From Devosia sp. (GTDB lineage: Bacteria > Pseudomonadota > Alphaproteobacteria > Rhizobiales > Devosiaceae): DNA of 64,000 nucleotides. Positions 42,784 to 53,390 of this stretch are shown here, in pieces. Location of the stretch: the NCBI GenBank assembly GCA_015234425.1, contig JADGNE010000046.1, positions 62,001 to 126,000 on the forward strand, read 5' to 3'. Positions within the stretch are counted from its first letter, which is position 1; every line of letters begins with the position of its first letter. The notes under the pieces were generated by a model that saw only the letters and a program-made list of their open reading frames with translations, ran no database searches and had not been told where the DNA came from. A program made the position numbers and the translations under genes.

Positions 42784-45237
42784 ATGGCGCCGGATCGATT
42801 CCGGAAGCATCGGGGATTCGCCATTATGGCGTCGGCCCCCCTTACCCTGAGTGCCGCCGCCCCCGCTTGGGCTCAGGGTGTTTCCACCGCAAGCCTGGGC
42901 GGCATCGCGCCAATCGCCGTCGCAGTTGGCGCGGGGTGTTTTGCCATCCTCGCCGTCACTGTGGTGCGCACCATGCTCAAGGAAGGCCGCATCGTGCGCC
43001 GCCGCAACAATGAGCGGATCGCCGGCCTGCGCGCCCTCGTTGATGACTACGAAAACCTCATCGCCGGCAATCGCGAGGTTACGATTGTCTGGGGCCAGGA
43101 AGCTGGCGTGCCGCCGCGCCTCTTTGGCCAGACCAGTGCCATCCTGCCGGCCGGGCGCCCGCCCGAGGCCCTTCTCGATTTTTATTCCTGGCTGAGCAGC
43201 GCTGACGCCTCGCGCCTGGCGCGGCTGGTCGAAGACCTGCGCGTGCGCGGCGAAGCCTTCAGCGCCGGTTTCCCTTTCGGTGACGGCCGTCACGTCGAGA
43301 TCAATGGCTGGATCAGCGGCGGCGGTGCGGCTCTGCGGCTGCGCCCAACTCCGGTCGCAGGCAAGGCCAAGTCGGTCGCGCCCAGCGATAGCGGGCTCGA
43401 TGGCCTGCGCGCGATCCTGCAGATCCAGGCCAATCCCGGTTTCGTCCGCGACGACAAGGGCCGCCTGATCTACGCCAATGCGGCCTATCACGCCTTGGCC
43501 AAGAGCCTTGGCAAGGCCGGCACCGACAGCCAGCCGGCCGAACTGCTCGACGCGGGCCATCTTCAGCTCCACCTTGATCGCTGTCGCGACCTCGATGAGC
43601 CTGTGCTGCTGCCGCTCGATTTCGGCGACAAGGGCCGGTTCGAGCTAACCGAATTCACCTTCGGCGCGCTTGGCGCGGGTTATCTGCGCCCGCTGGTCCA
43701 GCCGGTCGTCGCGGCCCCCGCCGCCCCCGGTCTCAGCCATATCGCCGGCATCATCGACGCCCTGGCGACGCCGCTGGCCATTTTCAGTGCAGGCCGCGAA
43801 CTAATCCAGTTCAACCAGGCCTATGCCAATCTGTGGAATTTCGCGCCCGGCTTCCTGACGCCCGGGCTGGATGAGCGGGCGGTCCTCGATAAGCTCCGCA
43901 CCGAGGGCATGCTGCCCAATCAGGTCGACTACCACACCTGGCGCGCCAAGCATCTCGAGAGCTACACAAGAAAAGCCCCGTTTGAAGCTGACCCCTGGCA
44001 TCTGCCGGATGGCCGCACCATCAAGGTGATCTCGGCCCCCGCCGGTCCCGTTGGCGGCGTCATCTATGTCTTTGAAGACCTCACCGAGCGGCTCGAACTG
44101 GAATCGGCCAACAAGGCCATGTCCAATGTGCAGCGCGAAACCATCAATGCGCTGTCCGAGGCCGTGGCCGTGTTCGGCACCAATGGTCGCCTGACGCTCT
44201 GCAATCCGCGCCTGTCCGCTTTGTGGAAGCTGCCGATGAACGAGCTCGGCAACAGCCCCCATATCGATCAGATCGCCGAGGTCTCCGGACGGGCCATTCC
44301 CGCCGACGGCTCAAAGATCTGGCGCGATCTGAAACGCGGGATCATCGATCTCAATCCCACGCGCACCGACCAGTCCGGACGCATTGACCGCTCGGATGGG
44401 CGCCTCCTCGACTATGCCATCACCCGCCTGCCGGACGGGCAGACGATGATGACCTTCCTCGACGTCACCGAAAGCGCCTCCTATTCCAAGGTGCTCAAGG
44501 AACGTAACGACGCCCTCGTTGCCGCCGACCGGCTCAAGGACGCCTTCGTCGAGAACGTCTCCTATGAACTGCGCTCGCCGCTGACCAATATCATTGGCTT
44601 TGCCGATCTCCTGGCTGCCGCCGAGGGCGACGGGCTGACCGACCGCCAGCGCGCCTATATCGACTATATCCGCGCCTCCTCAGTGACCCTGGGTGTGCTG
44701 ATCGACAATATCCTCGATCTCGCCTCGGTCGACGCCGGCATTGCCGAACTCAATCCCGAGCCGCTCGATGTGGTCAATCTCATCGAAAAGGCCCGCGCCG
44801 GCATCTCGGCAACTTTCCCGGCTGGCTCGGGCGAACCACCGAACCTCGTGGTCGATCTGCCGACCGATTTGCCGGTACTGATCGCCGACGGCACGCGCCT
44901 CGTGCAGGTGCTCTACAATCTCCTCTCCAATGCCGCGCGCTTCTCGCCGCCGGGTGGCGAAATCCGCCTCTCGGTCGAATATCGCGGTGAGCGCGTGCTG
45001 TTCGTCATCGAGGATGAAGGCCCCGGTCTCACCGACGAGATGAAGTCGGCCATTCTGACCCGTCTCGATGGCCCCCATCCGGGTCGTCAGCGCGGTGCGG
45101 GCCTTGCGCTCTCCATCGTGCGGACCTTCGTTAATCTGCATGGCGGCACCATTACGGCATCGCCGCGCGAACCGCGCGGCAGCCGCATCGTGGTCAATCT
45201 GCCACGAGACTGCTCTCTAGCAGGCGTGGCCGAATAA
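42784..45237 (+). CDS. divL: DivL-type tyrosine pseudo-histidine kinase, cell-cycle regulator
   Basis: An 817-residue membrane protein with an N-terminal signal or anchor and a helix near residues 40-65, several PAS-like modules between about 200 and 570 (including FVRDDKGRLIYANAAYHALAK), a dimerisation helix and an ATPase domain (NLLSNAARFSPPGG, DEGPGL, GAGLALSIVRT). In the phosphoacceptor motif NVSYELRSPL the His is replaced by Tyr (about Y594), the defining trait of DivL, which tunes the CckA kinase and so CtrA activity. The tsaE start overlaps its stop by one base. The gene order ahcY-divL-tsaE is the rhizobial one apart from the inserted chemoreceptor. Confidence 0.9.
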   Translation: MAPDRFRKHRGFAIMASAPLTLSAAAPAWAQGVSTASLGGIAPIAVAVGAGCFAILAVTVVRTMLKEGRIVRRRNNERIAGLRALVDDYENLIAGNREVTIVWGQEAGVPPRLFGQTSAILPAGRPPEALLDFYSWLSSADASRLARLVEDLRVRGEAFSAGFPFGDGRHVEINGWISGGGAALRLRPTPVAGKAKSVAPSDSGLDGLRAILQIQANPGFVRDDKGRLIYANAAYHALAKSLGKAGTDSQPAELLDAGHLQLHLDRCRDLDEPVLLPLDFGDKGRFELTEFTFGALGAGYLRPLVQPVVAAPAAPGLSHIAGIIDALATPLAIFSAGRELIQFNQAYANLWNFAPGFLTPGLDERAVLDKLRTEGMLPNQVDYHTWRAKHLESYTRKAPFEADPWHLPDGRTIKVISAPAGPVGGVIYVFEDLTERLELESANKAMSNVQRETINALSEAVAVFGTNGRLTLCNPRLSALWKLPMNELGNSPHIDQIAEVSGRAIPADGSKIWRDLKRGIIDLNPTRTDQSGRIDRSDGRLLDYAITRLPDGQTMMTFLDVTESASYSKVLKERNDALVAADRLKDAFVENVSYELRSPLTNIIGFADLLAAAEGDGLTDRQRAYIDYIRASSVTLGVLIDNILDLASVDAGIAELNPEPLDVVNLIEKARAGISATFPAGSGEPPNLVVDLPTDLPVLIADGTRLVQVLYNLLSNAARFSPPGGEIRLSVEYRGERVLFVIEDEGPGLTDEMKSAILTRLDGPHPGRQRGAGLALSIVRTFVNLHGGTITASPREPRGSRIVVNLPRDCSLAGVAE

Positions 45238-45656
45238 TGGAGCGCTTCCTGCCAGACGATGCGGCCACCTCGGCCTTCGGGGCCGAACTGGCCGAAATGC
45301 TGGTGCCCGGCGACATCGTCAGCCTTGAGGGCGAGCTTGGGGCGGGCAAATCTGCCCTGGCGCGCGCCACGATCCGGGCGCTGGCCGGTGATCCGGAGCT
45401 CGAAATTCCCTCGCCGACCTTCGCCCTGGTGCAGCCCTACGACACATCCAAGGGCCAAGTGCTCCACGCCGATCTCTACCGGCTGGGCGATGCCGCCGAG
45501 GCCGACGAGCTTGGCCTTCTCGACAATGTCGATGGCATAGTTTTGGTCGAATGGGCCGAGCGGGCCGAGCAGGTGGTCGACGCCGTGACGATAACCATTG
45601 CGCTGTCGATTCCGCCGGGCGGGGCAGGGCGCAACCTCACCCTGACGCGGCGCTAG
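45237..45656 (+). CDS. tsaE: tRNA threonylcarbamoyladenosine biosynthesis ATPase TsaE
   Basis: A 139-residue P-loop ATPase of the TsaE/YjeE family, part of the complex that makes t6A37 in tRNAs. It shows Walker A EGELGAGKSALARA near residue 31, SPTFALVQPYD, DLYRLGDAAE and the Walker B-like IVLVEWAERAE. It is a stand-alone form, not fused to the phosphotransferase found in some relatives. The start overlaps the divL stop by one base, so the two are translationally coupled. Confidence 0.93.
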   Translation: MERFLPDDAATSAFGAELAEMLVPGDIVSLEGELGAGKSALARATIRALAGDPELEIPSPTFALVQPYDTSKGQVLHADLYRLGDAAEADELGLLDNVDGIVLVEWAERAEQVVDAVTITIALSIPPGGAGRNLTLTRR

Positions 45657-47065
45657 CCGATCTCATAGGGCACAATCGAGCGCCGGTCCGCCGGCACGGA
45701 AATGCCCACGGCCAGCGGCGGCACTGACCGCTGATGGCAGTTGCGGCGCTCGCAGATGCGGCAGGAGACGCCGATCGGGTCAAACACGGCCTTTCCCAGC
45801 TCCAGATCATCGGCATAGACCACGCGGTTGGCGTGCGAAATTTCGCAGCCCAGCGCATAGGCATAGCGCCGCGTCGTGCTGCGGTAGCCACCCATGCGCT
45901 TCTCGCCCGACCAGGCAAGGCTGAGATAGCGGTTGCCATCCGGCGTTTCGCCCAGCTGGCGGATGATCTCGCCGCGCGCCTCGAAAGCCCGATGCACATT
46001 CCAGAGCGGGCAGGCGCCGCCAAACCGGGCAAACTGCAGCGCGGTGGCCGAATGGCGCTTGGTGATCGTCCCCGCCGCGTCCACCCGGGCAAAGAAGAAC
46101 GGAACGCCCCGCTCCCGCGGCCGCTGCATGGTCGAGAGGCGATGAGCCACTTGTTCAAGGCTCGCACCGAAGAGATGGGCAAGTTCCTCGATATCATAGC
46201 GATGCGCCTCGGACGCCTTGAGAAAGGCGCTATAGGGCATATGCAGCGCCCCGGCGTAGTAATTGGCCAGGCCCATGCGGGCGATGGCGCGAGCCTCGCT
46301 GGCCTTGAAATTGGCATTGTCGAGCAGTTCGCCCATCAGCGTCGTCTGCTCGAGGCCGGCGAGATGGGTGGCGAGACGGAAGAACTGGCTGGCCGGGTCG
46401 AGCCGGCTGTTGATCCAGATTTCCCGCCCGCCCCGATCAAACCGGCTCATCGCGTCGGGGGTGAGGGGCGGGGTGAAACTGACCCGCACCTCATGGGTTT
46501 CACGAAGATAATCCACCAGCCGGGCCATGCGATCTGGGCCGAACTGTCCGAGTTCAGCCGCAAGGCTCTCGGCCGCCCGGTCGAGCGGGTCAATGTAATT
46601 GTCGGCATAGTGGAAGAAGTCGCGCACCTCTTCATAGGCCGTGGTGACGCCGCTCTGCGGATCGCGCGAGAGCGCCGCGTCCATGCCGGCGAGGCGCTCA
46701 TTGGTTTTGCGATAAGCCTCGTAAAGCTGCAGCACGGCCCGCGCCATATCGGGAGCATTGGTGGCCGTCGATTTCAGCTCCTGCAGATTGGGCACCGTTT
46801 CGCCGAACACCGGGTCAGCCAGAACCTCGCGCAGATCCATCACCAACCGGTCCGACCCGTCGGTAGCAAGGCTCGAAAGGTCGAGGCTGAAATGCTCCGC
46901 CAGCGCCAGCATCACCGACGCTGTCAGCGGCCGCTGATTGGATTCGAGCTGGTTGATATAGGACGCAGAGATGTCCAACCGCGCCGCAAGCTCCGCCTGC
47001 GTCAGCCTGTGCTGCGCCCTCAGGGCCCTTATTTTGGCCCCGGCGAACACTTTTCTGGCAGCCAT
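45653..47065 (-). CDS. ScfR/RamB-type transcriptional regulator of short-chain acyl-CoA metabolism
   Basis: A 470-residue protein with an N-terminal XRE helix-turn-helix (IRALRAQHRLTQAELAARLD, then ISASYINQLESNQRPLT), a middle ImmA/IrrE-like (DUF955) region without an intact metallopeptidase HExxH, and a C-terminal DUF2083 domain with the Cys cluster SCRICERRNC. Relatives (ScfR, PrpC-regulator types, RamB) control propionate and acetate genes and sense acyl-CoA. It is divergent from the propionyl-CoA carboxylase operon, exactly the expected target. ATG at 47065 has GGAG seven bases upstream and opens with the usual MAARKVFAG. Confidence 0.88.
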   Translation of the reverse strand: MAARKVFAGAKIRALRAQHRLTQAELAARLDISASYINQLESNQRPLTASVMLALAEHFSLDLSSLATDGSDRLVMDLREVLADPVFGETVPNLQELKSTATNAPDMARAVLQLYEAYRKTNERLAGMDAALSRDPQSGVTTAYEEVRDFFHYADNYIDPLDRAAESLAAELGQFGPDRMARLVDYLRETHEVRVSFTPPLTPDAMSRFDRGGREIWINSRLDPASQFFRLATHLAGLEQTTLMGELLDNANFKASEARAIARMGLANYYAGALHMPYSAFLKASEAHRYDIEELAHLFGASLEQVAHRLSTMQRPRERGVPFFFARVDAAGTITKRHSATALQFARFGGACPLWNVHRAFEARGEIIRQLGETPDGNRYLSLAWSGEKRMGGYRSTTRRYAYALGCEISHANRVVYADDLELGKAVFDPIGVSCRICERRNCHQRSVPPLAVGISVPADRRSIVPYEIG

Positions 47066-47105
47066 CACACAACTCCACAAAATCACAGACCTGTTGTTGT
47101 GTGAT
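47064..47105. promoter_or_regulatory. Long inverted repeat in the regulator/pccB intergenic region, candidate ScfR operator
   Basis: ATCACACAAC at 47064-47073 and GTTGTGTGAT at 47096-47105 are perfect 10-base reverse complements with 22 bases between them. The left arm covers the start codon of the regulator and the right arm faces pccB, 85 bases before its start. This geometry fits an autoregulated divergent operator. Confidence 0.55.
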
Positions 47106-47189
47106 TGTAGCACCAACGCCCTTTCCTGTCTTCTGGTATGCAAGATGAGCGCTTAGTCTCCGGCCGCATCAGGAATGCCGGAGGTTCGC

Positions 47190-48722
47190 ATGCAGGAAAT
47201 TATCGCCGCACTGGAAACGAGACGCGGAGAGGCGCGGCTTGGCGGAGGCCAGCGGCGCATCGACACCCAGCATGGCAAGGGCAAGCTGACGGCGCGCGAG
47301 CGCCTGGACGTGCTGCTCGATCCCGGCTCGTTCGAAGAATACGACATGTTCGTCACCCATCGGGCGACCGACTTCGGCATGGAAGAGACGGTCATCCCCG
47401 GTGATGGCGTGGTCACCGGCTGGGGCACGATCGACGGCCGCATGGTCTATGTCTTCTCTCAGGATTTCACCGTGTTCGGCGGCTCGCTCTCCGAGACCCA
47501 TGCGCAGAAAATCTGCAAGATCATGGATCTGGCCATGCAGAATGGCGCGCCGGTGATCGGGCTCAACGATTCTGGCGGCGCCCGCATCCAGGAGGGCGTG
47601 GCAGCGCTCGGCGGCTATGCCGACGTGTTCTGGCGCAATGTGCAGGCCTCTGGCGCCGTGCCGCAGATTTCCGTCATCATGGGCCCCTGCGCCGGTGGTG
47701 CCGTCTATTCGCCGGCCATGACCGACTTCATCTACATGGTCGAGGACACGAGCTATATGTTCGTCACCGGTCCCGATGTGGTGAAGACCGTGACCAATGA
47801 GATCGTTACCCAGGAAGAGCTGGGCGGCGCTTCCACCCACACCAAGATTTCCTCGGTGGCCGATGCGGCCTTCGCCAATGACATCGAGACCCTGCTCGAA
47901 GTGCGACGTCTCTTCTCCTACCTGCCGCTCGCGGCCGGCCAGAAGCCGCCACGCCTGCCAAGCCACGACCCCATCGACCGCCGCAACGACAAGCTCGACA
48001 CCATCATCCCCGATAGTGCGACCAAGCCCTATGACATGCGCGAGGTCATAGAGACCGTCGCCGACGAAGGCGAATTCCTCGAGCTCCAGAAGAACCACGC
48101 CGGCAATATTCTCATCGGCTTCATCCGCCTCGATGGGCAGACCGTGGGCGTTGTCGCCAACCAGCCACTGGTGCTGGCCGGGTGTCTCGACATCAATGCC
48201 AGTAAGAAGGCCGCGCGCTTTATCCGCTTCTGCGACAGTTTTGAGATCCCGATCCTGACCTTTGTCGACGTGCCCGGCTTCCTACCCGGCGTCGCGCAGG
48301 AATATGGCGGCATCATCAAGCACGGCGCCAAGCTTCTCTTCGCCTATTCCGAAGCCACCGTGCCGCTCGTCACCGTCATCACCCGCAAAGCCTATGGCGG
48401 CGCCTATGACGTGATGGCCTCAAAACACATCAAGGCGGACGTCAATTATGCCTGGCCCTCTGCCGAAATCGCCGTGATGGGCGCCAAGGGCGCGACCGAA
48501 ATCCTCTATCGCTCGGAGCTGGGCGACAAGGACAAGATCGCCCAGCGCACCGCCGATTACGAAGCGCGCTTTGCCAACCCGTTTGTGGCCGCCGAGCGCG
48601 GCTTCATCGACGATGTCATCATGCCCCACGGCACCCGCCGCCGCGTCATCCGTGCCTTCTCGACCCTCCGCCACAAGAGCGTGCAGGGCCCCAAGAAGAA
48701 GCACGACAACATCCCGCTGTGA
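47190..48722 (+). CDS. pccB: Propionyl-CoA carboxylase beta (carboxyltransferase) subunit
   Basis: A 510-residue carboxyltransferase. It has [24 protein letters not shown] near the N-terminus, the CoA-site oxyanion Gly pair in [11 protein letters not shown] and the acyl-CoA pocket [13 protein letters not shown]. The second half contains [32 protein letters not shown] and [17 protein letters not shown]. With PccA it carboxylates propionyl-CoA to methylmalonyl-CoA. GGAGG lies five bases before ATG 47190. An ATG five codons earlier is less likely. It is the first gene of a four-gene operon. Confidence 0.95.
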   Translation: MQEIIAALETRRGEARLGGGQRRIDTQHGKGKLTARERLDVLLDPGSFEEYDMFVTHRATDFGMEETVIPGDGVVTGWGTIDGRMVYVFSQDFTVFGGSLSETHAQKICKIMDLAMQNGAPVIGLNDSGGARIQEGVAALGGYADVFWRNVQASGAVPQISVIMGPCAGGAVYSPAMTDFIYMVEDTSYMFVTGPDVVKTVTNEIVTQEELGGASTHTKISSVADAAFANDIETLLEVRRLFSYLPLAAGQKPPRLPSHDPIDRRNDKLDTIIPDSATKPYDMREVIETVADEGEFLELQKNHAGNILIGFIRLDGQTVGVVANQPLVLAGCLDINASKKAARFIRFCDSFEIPILTFVDVPGFLPGVAQEYGGIIKHGAKLLFAYSEATVPLVTVITRKAYGGAYDVMASKHIKADVNYAWPSAEIAVMGAKGATEILYRSELGDKDKIAQRTADYEARFANPFVAAERGFIDDVIMPHGTRRRVIRAFSTLRHKSVQGPKKKHDNIPL

Positions 48723-48733
48723 GGAGCCAGACC

Positions 48734-50716
48734 ATGACCATCACCAAACTCCTCATCGCCAATCGTGGCGAGATCGCCTGCCGGGTTATCAAGACGGCGA
48801 AGAAAATGGGCATCGCCACGGTCGCGGTCTATTCCGACGCCGACCGTGAGGCCCTGCATGTGCGCATGGCCGATGATGCGGTCCATATCGGCGCCTCGCC
48901 CGCCAAGGATTCCTATCTGCTGGCGGACAAGATTATTGCTGCCTGTAAAGCGACCGGTGCCCAGGCGGTCCATCCCGGCTACGGCTTCCTCTCGGAAAAT
49001 GCGTCTTTCTCCGCAGCGCTCGAAGCCGAAGGCATCATCTTCGTCGGCCCGGGCCCCAAGGCGATTGAAGCCATGGGCGACAAGATCACGTCCAAAAAGC
49101 TCGCCGCCGAAGCCGGTGTGTCGACCGTGCCGGGCCATATGGGCCTGATTGATGACGCCGAACACGCGGTGACCATCTCGAAATCCATCGGCTACCCGGT
49201 GATGATCAAGGCCTCCGCTGGTGGTGGCGGCAAGGGCATGCGCATTGCCTGGAACGACGCGGATGCCCGCGAAGGTTTCGAGCGCTCCAAGTCCGAGGCG
49301 GCGTCCTCCTTCGGCGATGATCGCATCTTCATCGAAAAATTCGTCACCGAGCCGCGCCACATCGAAATCCAGCTGATCGCCGACGCGCATGGCAATGCGA
49401 TCTATCTCAACGAGCGCGAATGCTCGATCCAGCGCCGCAACCAGAAAGTCATCGAAGAAGCGCCATCGCCCTTCCTTGATGAGGCCACCCGAAAGGCAAT
49501 GGGCGAGCAGTCCGTGGCCCTCGCCCAGGCCGTGGGTTACCGCAGCGCCGGCACGGTGGAGTTCATCGTCGACAAGGATCGCAATTTTTACTTCCTCGAG
49601 ATGAATACGCGTCTGCAGGTGGAGCATCCGGTCACCGAGATGATCACCGGGCTCGATCTCGTCGAGCTGATGATCCGCGTCGCCAATGGCGAGAAGCTGC
49701 CGCTCACGCAGGACCAGGTGCTGCGCAATGGCTGGGCGATTGAAAGTCGGCTCTACGCCGAAGACCCCTATCGCAACTTCCTGCCCTCGACCGGTCGCCT
49801 CACCCGCTATCGCCCGCCCGCGGAAAGCGTCTCGGATGATCTTGTCGTGCGCAACGACACCGGCGTTTTCGAAGGCGGGGAAATCTCGACCTTCTACGAT
49901 CCGATGATCGCCAAGCTTTGCACCTGGGCCCCGACACGCGAGGCCGCGGTCGATGCCATGGCGGTGGCGCTCGACAGCTTTGAGGTCGAAGGCGTGGGTA
50001 ATAACCTCCCCTTCCTCTCGACCGTGATGGAGCAGGATCGGTTCCGCGAGGGGCGCCTCACCACCGGCTATATCGCCGAGGAATTCCCGGAAGGGTTCTC
50101 TGGCGCCGAGCTTTCCGACGAGCATCACTTCGACATCGTCGCCGCAGCCGCCATGCTGATGGCCCGCCGCGATCATCGCCGCATGGGTGGGGAGACCGAA
50201 AGCCGCTGGCACGTGCAGGTCGGCGACAAGGCCGAAACAGTGGTGCTGCACCAGAACGGCCCGGACATCGTCGTCGACGCCGAGTGGCGGTCTGAAGCGG
50301 TGCGCGTCACCTGGCAGCCCGGCGACACGCTCGCGCGTCTCGACTGGTCCGGCGGACGCCATGCCGTGCTCAAGGTCGATCCGACCACATCGGGCTTCCG
50401 CGTTCGCTATCGTGGGGCGGACCTCAAGGTTCTGGTGCTGCGGCCCCATATCGCCAAATATCTGACCCATATGCCGGTCAAGGTGCCCCCTGACATGAGC
50501 AAGTACTTGCTCTGCCCCATGCCGGGGCAGGTGGTGCGTATCGACGTCAAGGAGGGGGACGTGGTCGAAGACGGCCAGACCCTCGCCATTGTGGAAGCCA
50601 TGAAGATGGAAAACGTGCTCAAGGCCGAAAAGCGCGCCCGCGTGAAGACGGTCCACGTCGTCCCCGGCGCCGTTCTGGCGGTGGACCAGGTCATGCTTGA
50701 GTTCGAGGCGGTGTGA
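48734..50716 (+). CDS. pccA: Propionyl-CoA carboxylase alpha (biotin carboxylase and carrier) subunit
   Basis: A 660-residue biotin-dependent subunit. The biotin carboxylase domain begins [21 protein letters not shown] and has the ATP-grasp glycine loop [31 protein letters not shown] and [17 protein letters not shown] linker BT domain follows. The C-terminal carrier domain carries the biotinylated Lys in [13 protein letters not shown]. The start follows GAGGAGCC, 11 bases after pccB. Its TGA overlaps the next gene's ATG as TGATG. Confidence 0.95.
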   Translation: MTITKLLIANRGEIACRVIKTAKKMGIATVAVYSDADREALHVRMADDAVHIGASPAKDSYLLADKIIAACKATGAQAVHPGYGFLSENASFSAALEAEGIIFVGPGPKAIEAMGDKITSKKLAAEAGVSTVPGHMGLIDDAEHAVTISKSIGYPVMIKASAGGGGKGMRIAWNDADAREGFERSKSEAASSFGDDRIFIEKFVTEPRHIEIQLIADAHGNAIYLNERECSIQRRNQKVIEEAPSPFLDEATRKAMGEQSVALAQAVGYRSAGTVEFIVDKDRNFYFLEMNTRLQVEHPVTEMITGLDLVELMIRVANGEKLPLTQDQVLRNGWAIESRLYAEDPYRNFLPSTGRLTRYRPPAESVSDDLVVRNDTGVFEGGEISTFYDPMIAKLCTWAPTREAAVDAMAVALDSFEVEGVGNNLPFLSTVMEQDRFREGRLTTGYIAEEFPEGFSGAELSDEHHFDIVAAAAMLMARRDHRRMGGETESRWHVQVGDKAETVVLHQNGPDIVVDAEWRSEAVRVTWQPGDTLARLDWSGGRHAVLKVDPTTSGFRVRYRGADLKVLVLRPHIAKYLTHMPVKVPPDMSKYLLCPMPGQVVRIDVKEGDVVEDGQTLAIVEAMKMENVLKAEKRARVKTVHVVPGAVLAVDQVMLEFEAV

Positions 50717-52830
50717 TGTCAGCAGATCACGAGAAATGGGCCAAGCTGGCCCAAAAGGAACTCCGCGATACCCCGCTTTCCGCGCTCGACCGGGACTATG
50801 GCGGCCTGCCGGTGAAGCCCGTCTATCTCGGTGATGACGGCGAAGTGCCGGGCATTGAGCCGTTCACCCGTGGCGTGCGGGCGACCATGTACGCCAACCG
50901 CCCCTGGACCATCCGCCAGTATGCGGGCTTTTCGACCGCCCGGGAGTCCAACGCTTTCTACCGGCAGGCGCTCGAAAAGGGCCAGAAGGGGCTGTCAGTC
51001 GCCTTCGATCTCGCCACCCATCGCGGCTATGACAGCGATCATCCGCGCGTTGTCGGCGATGTCGGCAAGGCGGGCGTCGCCATCGACAGCGTCGAGGACA
51101 TGAAAATCCTTTTCGACGGCATTCCGCTCGATCAGATGAGCGTCTCCATGACCATGAACGGCGCCGTCATCCCGGTGCTGGCCATGTTCATTGTTGCGGC
51201 CGAAGAGCAGGGCGTTTCCCAGGAAAAGCTCGAAGGGACCATCCAGAACGACATCCTCAAGGAGTTCATGGTCCGCAACACCTATATCTACCCACCTGAG
51301 CCCTCCATGCGCATTGTCGGCGACATCATCGCCCACACTGCCGAGCATATGCCGAAGTTCAATTCGATCTCGATCTCGGGCTATCACATGCACGAGGCCG
51401 GGGCGACGGCGGTGCAGGAGCTGGCCTTCACCCTTGCCGACGGCATGGAATATGTCCGGGCGGCGCAGGCCAAGGGGCTCGATATCGACGCCTTTGCCGG
51501 GCGCCTCTCGTTCTTCTTCGGCATTGGCATGAACTTCTTCCTCGAGGTCGCAAAGCTCCGGGCAGCCCGGAAACTTTGGAGCGAGATCATGACCGATCTC
51601 GGCGCTCGGGATCCGCGCTCCAAAATGCTCCGCACCCATTGCCAGACCTCGGGCGTGTCGCTCACCGAGCAGGACCCGCACAACAATATCGTGCGCACCA
51701 CCATCGAGGCGTTGGCGGCGACGCTTGGCGGCACGCAGTCGCTCCACACAAACTCCTTCGACGAGGCCATCGCCCTGCCGACGGAGTTTTCGAGCCGCAT
51801 TGCCCGCAATACCCAGCTCATCCTCCAGCACGAAAGCCGTATCACCGATGTCGTCGATCCGCTCGGCGGCTCCTATTATGTCGAGGCGCTGACCGATCAG
51901 CTGGTCAGTAAAGCCAAAAAGCTCATCGCCGACGCCGAAGCCGTTGGCGGCATGACGCCCTATGTACAGTCCGGCGGCCCAAAAATGGCCATCGAACAGG
52001 CGGCGGCCCTGCGCCAGGCCCGGGTCGACCGGGGCGACGATGTCATCGTTGGCGTCAACCGCTTTCGGGTCGAGACCGAAGAGAAAATCGAAGTCCGCGA
52101 AATCGATAATGCCAAGGTGCGCCTTGAGCAGATCGCCCAGCTCGAGCACATCAAGGCGACCCGCGACGAGGACAAGTGCCAGTCCATGCTTTCGGCGCTG
52201 CGCGAATATGCGGCCAAGGATGAGGGCAATCTCCTCACCGCCGCCGTTGAGGCCGCCCGTGCCCGCGCCACGCTGGGGGAAATTTCCCAGGCGCTGGAAG
52301 ATGTATTCGGCCGCCACCGCGCCGTCACCCGCGTCATCTCCGGCGTCTATGCCGGCGGCTATGGCGATGACCCGCAATTGAAATCGGTCTCCGATCGGGT
52401 TGATGCGTTCAAGACCTCGCGAGGCCGCGCGCCCTCGATCTTCATCGCCAAGATGGGGCAGGATGGACACGATCGCGGTGCCAAAATCATCGCGTCGGCT
52501 TTCGCCGATCTCGGCTTCACCGTCCACATGGGTGATCTCTTCGAGACCGCTCCGGAAGTGGCGGCCCACGCAGAAACCTACGGCGTCGATGCGGTGGGAG
52601 TTTCCTCGCTGGCAGCCGGACACAAGACGCTGGTGCCCGAGCTCATCGGCGCACTGCGCGATCGTGGCCTTGGTGATGTGACTGTCATTGTCGGGGGTGT
52701 CATCCCGGAGCCCGATTACGACTTCCTATATGAGTCGGGGGTCGCCGCCATTTTCGGTCCGGGCACCAATGTGCTCGACGCGGCCTTTTCCGTGCTCAAC
52801 GAAATCGAGGGAAGGCTGTCCAACAGATGA
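50716..52830 (+). CDS. Methylmalonyl-CoA mutase, fused single-chain form
   Basis: A 704-residue adenosylcobalamin enzyme that isomerises (R)-methylmalonyl-CoA to succinyl-CoA. The N-terminal barrel contains [26 protein letters not shown] and the substrate segment around [20 protein letters not shown]. The C-terminal B12 domain has the ligand motif [10 protein letters not shown] with the cobalt-binding His, plus [11 protein letters not shown]. The start overlaps the pccA stop. A separate chaperone (MeaB-type) gene is not in the window. Common gene names are scpA, mcm and bhbA. Confidence 0.95.
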   Translation: MSADHEKWAKLAQKELRDTPLSALDRDYGGLPVKPVYLGDDGEVPGIEPFTRGVRATMYANRPWTIRQYAGFSTARESNAFYRQALEKGQKGLSVAFDLATHRGYDSDHPRVVGDVGKAGVAIDSVEDMKILFDGIPLDQMSVSMTMNGAVIPVLAMFIVAAEEQGVSQEKLEGTIQNDILKEFMVRNTYIYPPEPSMRIVGDIIAHTAEHMPKFNSISISGYHMHEAGATAVQELAFTLADGMEYVRAAQAKGLDIDAFAGRLSFFFGIGMNFFLEVAKLRAARKLWSEIMTDLGARDPRSKMLRTHCQTSGVSLTEQDPHNNIVRTTIEALAATLGGTQSLHTNSFDEAIALPTEFSSRIARNTQLILQHESRITDVVDPLGGSYYVEALTDQLVSKAKKLIADAEAVGGMTPYVQSGGPKMAIEQAAALRQARVDRGDDVIVGVNRFRVETEEKIEVREIDNAKVRLEQIAQLEHIKATRDEDKCQSMLSALREYAAKDEGNLLTAAVEAARARATLGEISQALEDVFGRHRAVTRVISGVYAGGYGDDPQLKSVSDRVDAFKTSRGRAPSIFIAKMGQDGHDRGAKIIASAFADLGFTVHMGDLFETAPEVAAHAETYGVDAVGVSSLAAGHKTLVPELIGALRDRGLGDVTVIVGGVIPEPDYDFLYESGVAAIFGPGTNVLDAAFSVLNEIEGRLSNR

Positions 52831-53240
52831 TCGGTCGTCTCAACCACATCGCTATCGCTGTCCCGGATCTGGCGGTCGCAGCTGCCCGCTATCGCGATAT
52901 GCTCGGGGCCGCGGTCGGCGAACCCGAGGCGCTCCCCGAGCATGGGGTGACGGTGGTCTTCATCGACACCGGCAATTCCAAGGTCGAACTGCTCGAGGCG
53001 CTGGGCGAAGGCTCACCCATTGCCAGCTTTCTTGAAAAGAACCCGGCCGGCGGCATGCACCACATCTGCTACGAAGTCCCCGACATCGTATCCGCCATTG
53101 CCAAACTGGTCGAAAGCGGCGCCCGCATCCTGGGCGACGGAAAGCCCAGGATCGGTGCCCACGGCAACCCCGTCATTTTCCTCCATCCAAAGGATTTTGA
53201 CGGCACGTTGGTCGAACTCGAGGAAGTCGCGCCCCTCTAG
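52827..53240 (+). CDS. mce: Methylmalonyl-CoA epimerase
   Basis: A 137-residue VOC-fold metalloenzyme that interconverts (S)- and (R)-methylmalonyl-CoA, linking PCC to the mutase. Metal-ligand positions appear in [19 protein letters not shown] and LVELEEV, all at expected spacing. The ATGA overlap with the mutase stop indicates translational coupling and makes it the fourth gene of the pccB-pccA-mutase-mce operon. Confidence 0.93.
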   Translation: MIGRLNHIAIAVPDLAVAAARYRDMLGAAVGEPEALPEHGVTVVFIDTGNSKVELLEALGEGSPIASFLEKNPAGGMHHICYEVPDIVSAIAKLVESGARILGDGKPRIGAHGNPVIFLHPKDFDGTLVELEEVAPL

Positions 53241-53246
53241 CGCACT

Positions 53247-53282
53247 GTAACGGTCGGGGCCGTGCTGCCCCGGCCGCGTTAC
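53247..53282 (+). terminator. Possible hairpin end of the propionate operon
   Basis: GTAACG/CGTTAC and an inner GGGGC/GCCCC form a stable hairpin right after the mce stop. It lacks a proper T tract, so Rho-independent function is doubtful. Confidence 0.35.
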
Positions 53283-53390
53283 CTGCCTGTTTACCAAGAT
53301 CGCGGATGCCGCTCTGCCGGTAAGCTTTTGGTCAAGCCCTGTGCGCAATGTCGGAGAGACAAGCTGGGGGGCGGCTTACGCATTGGCGGA

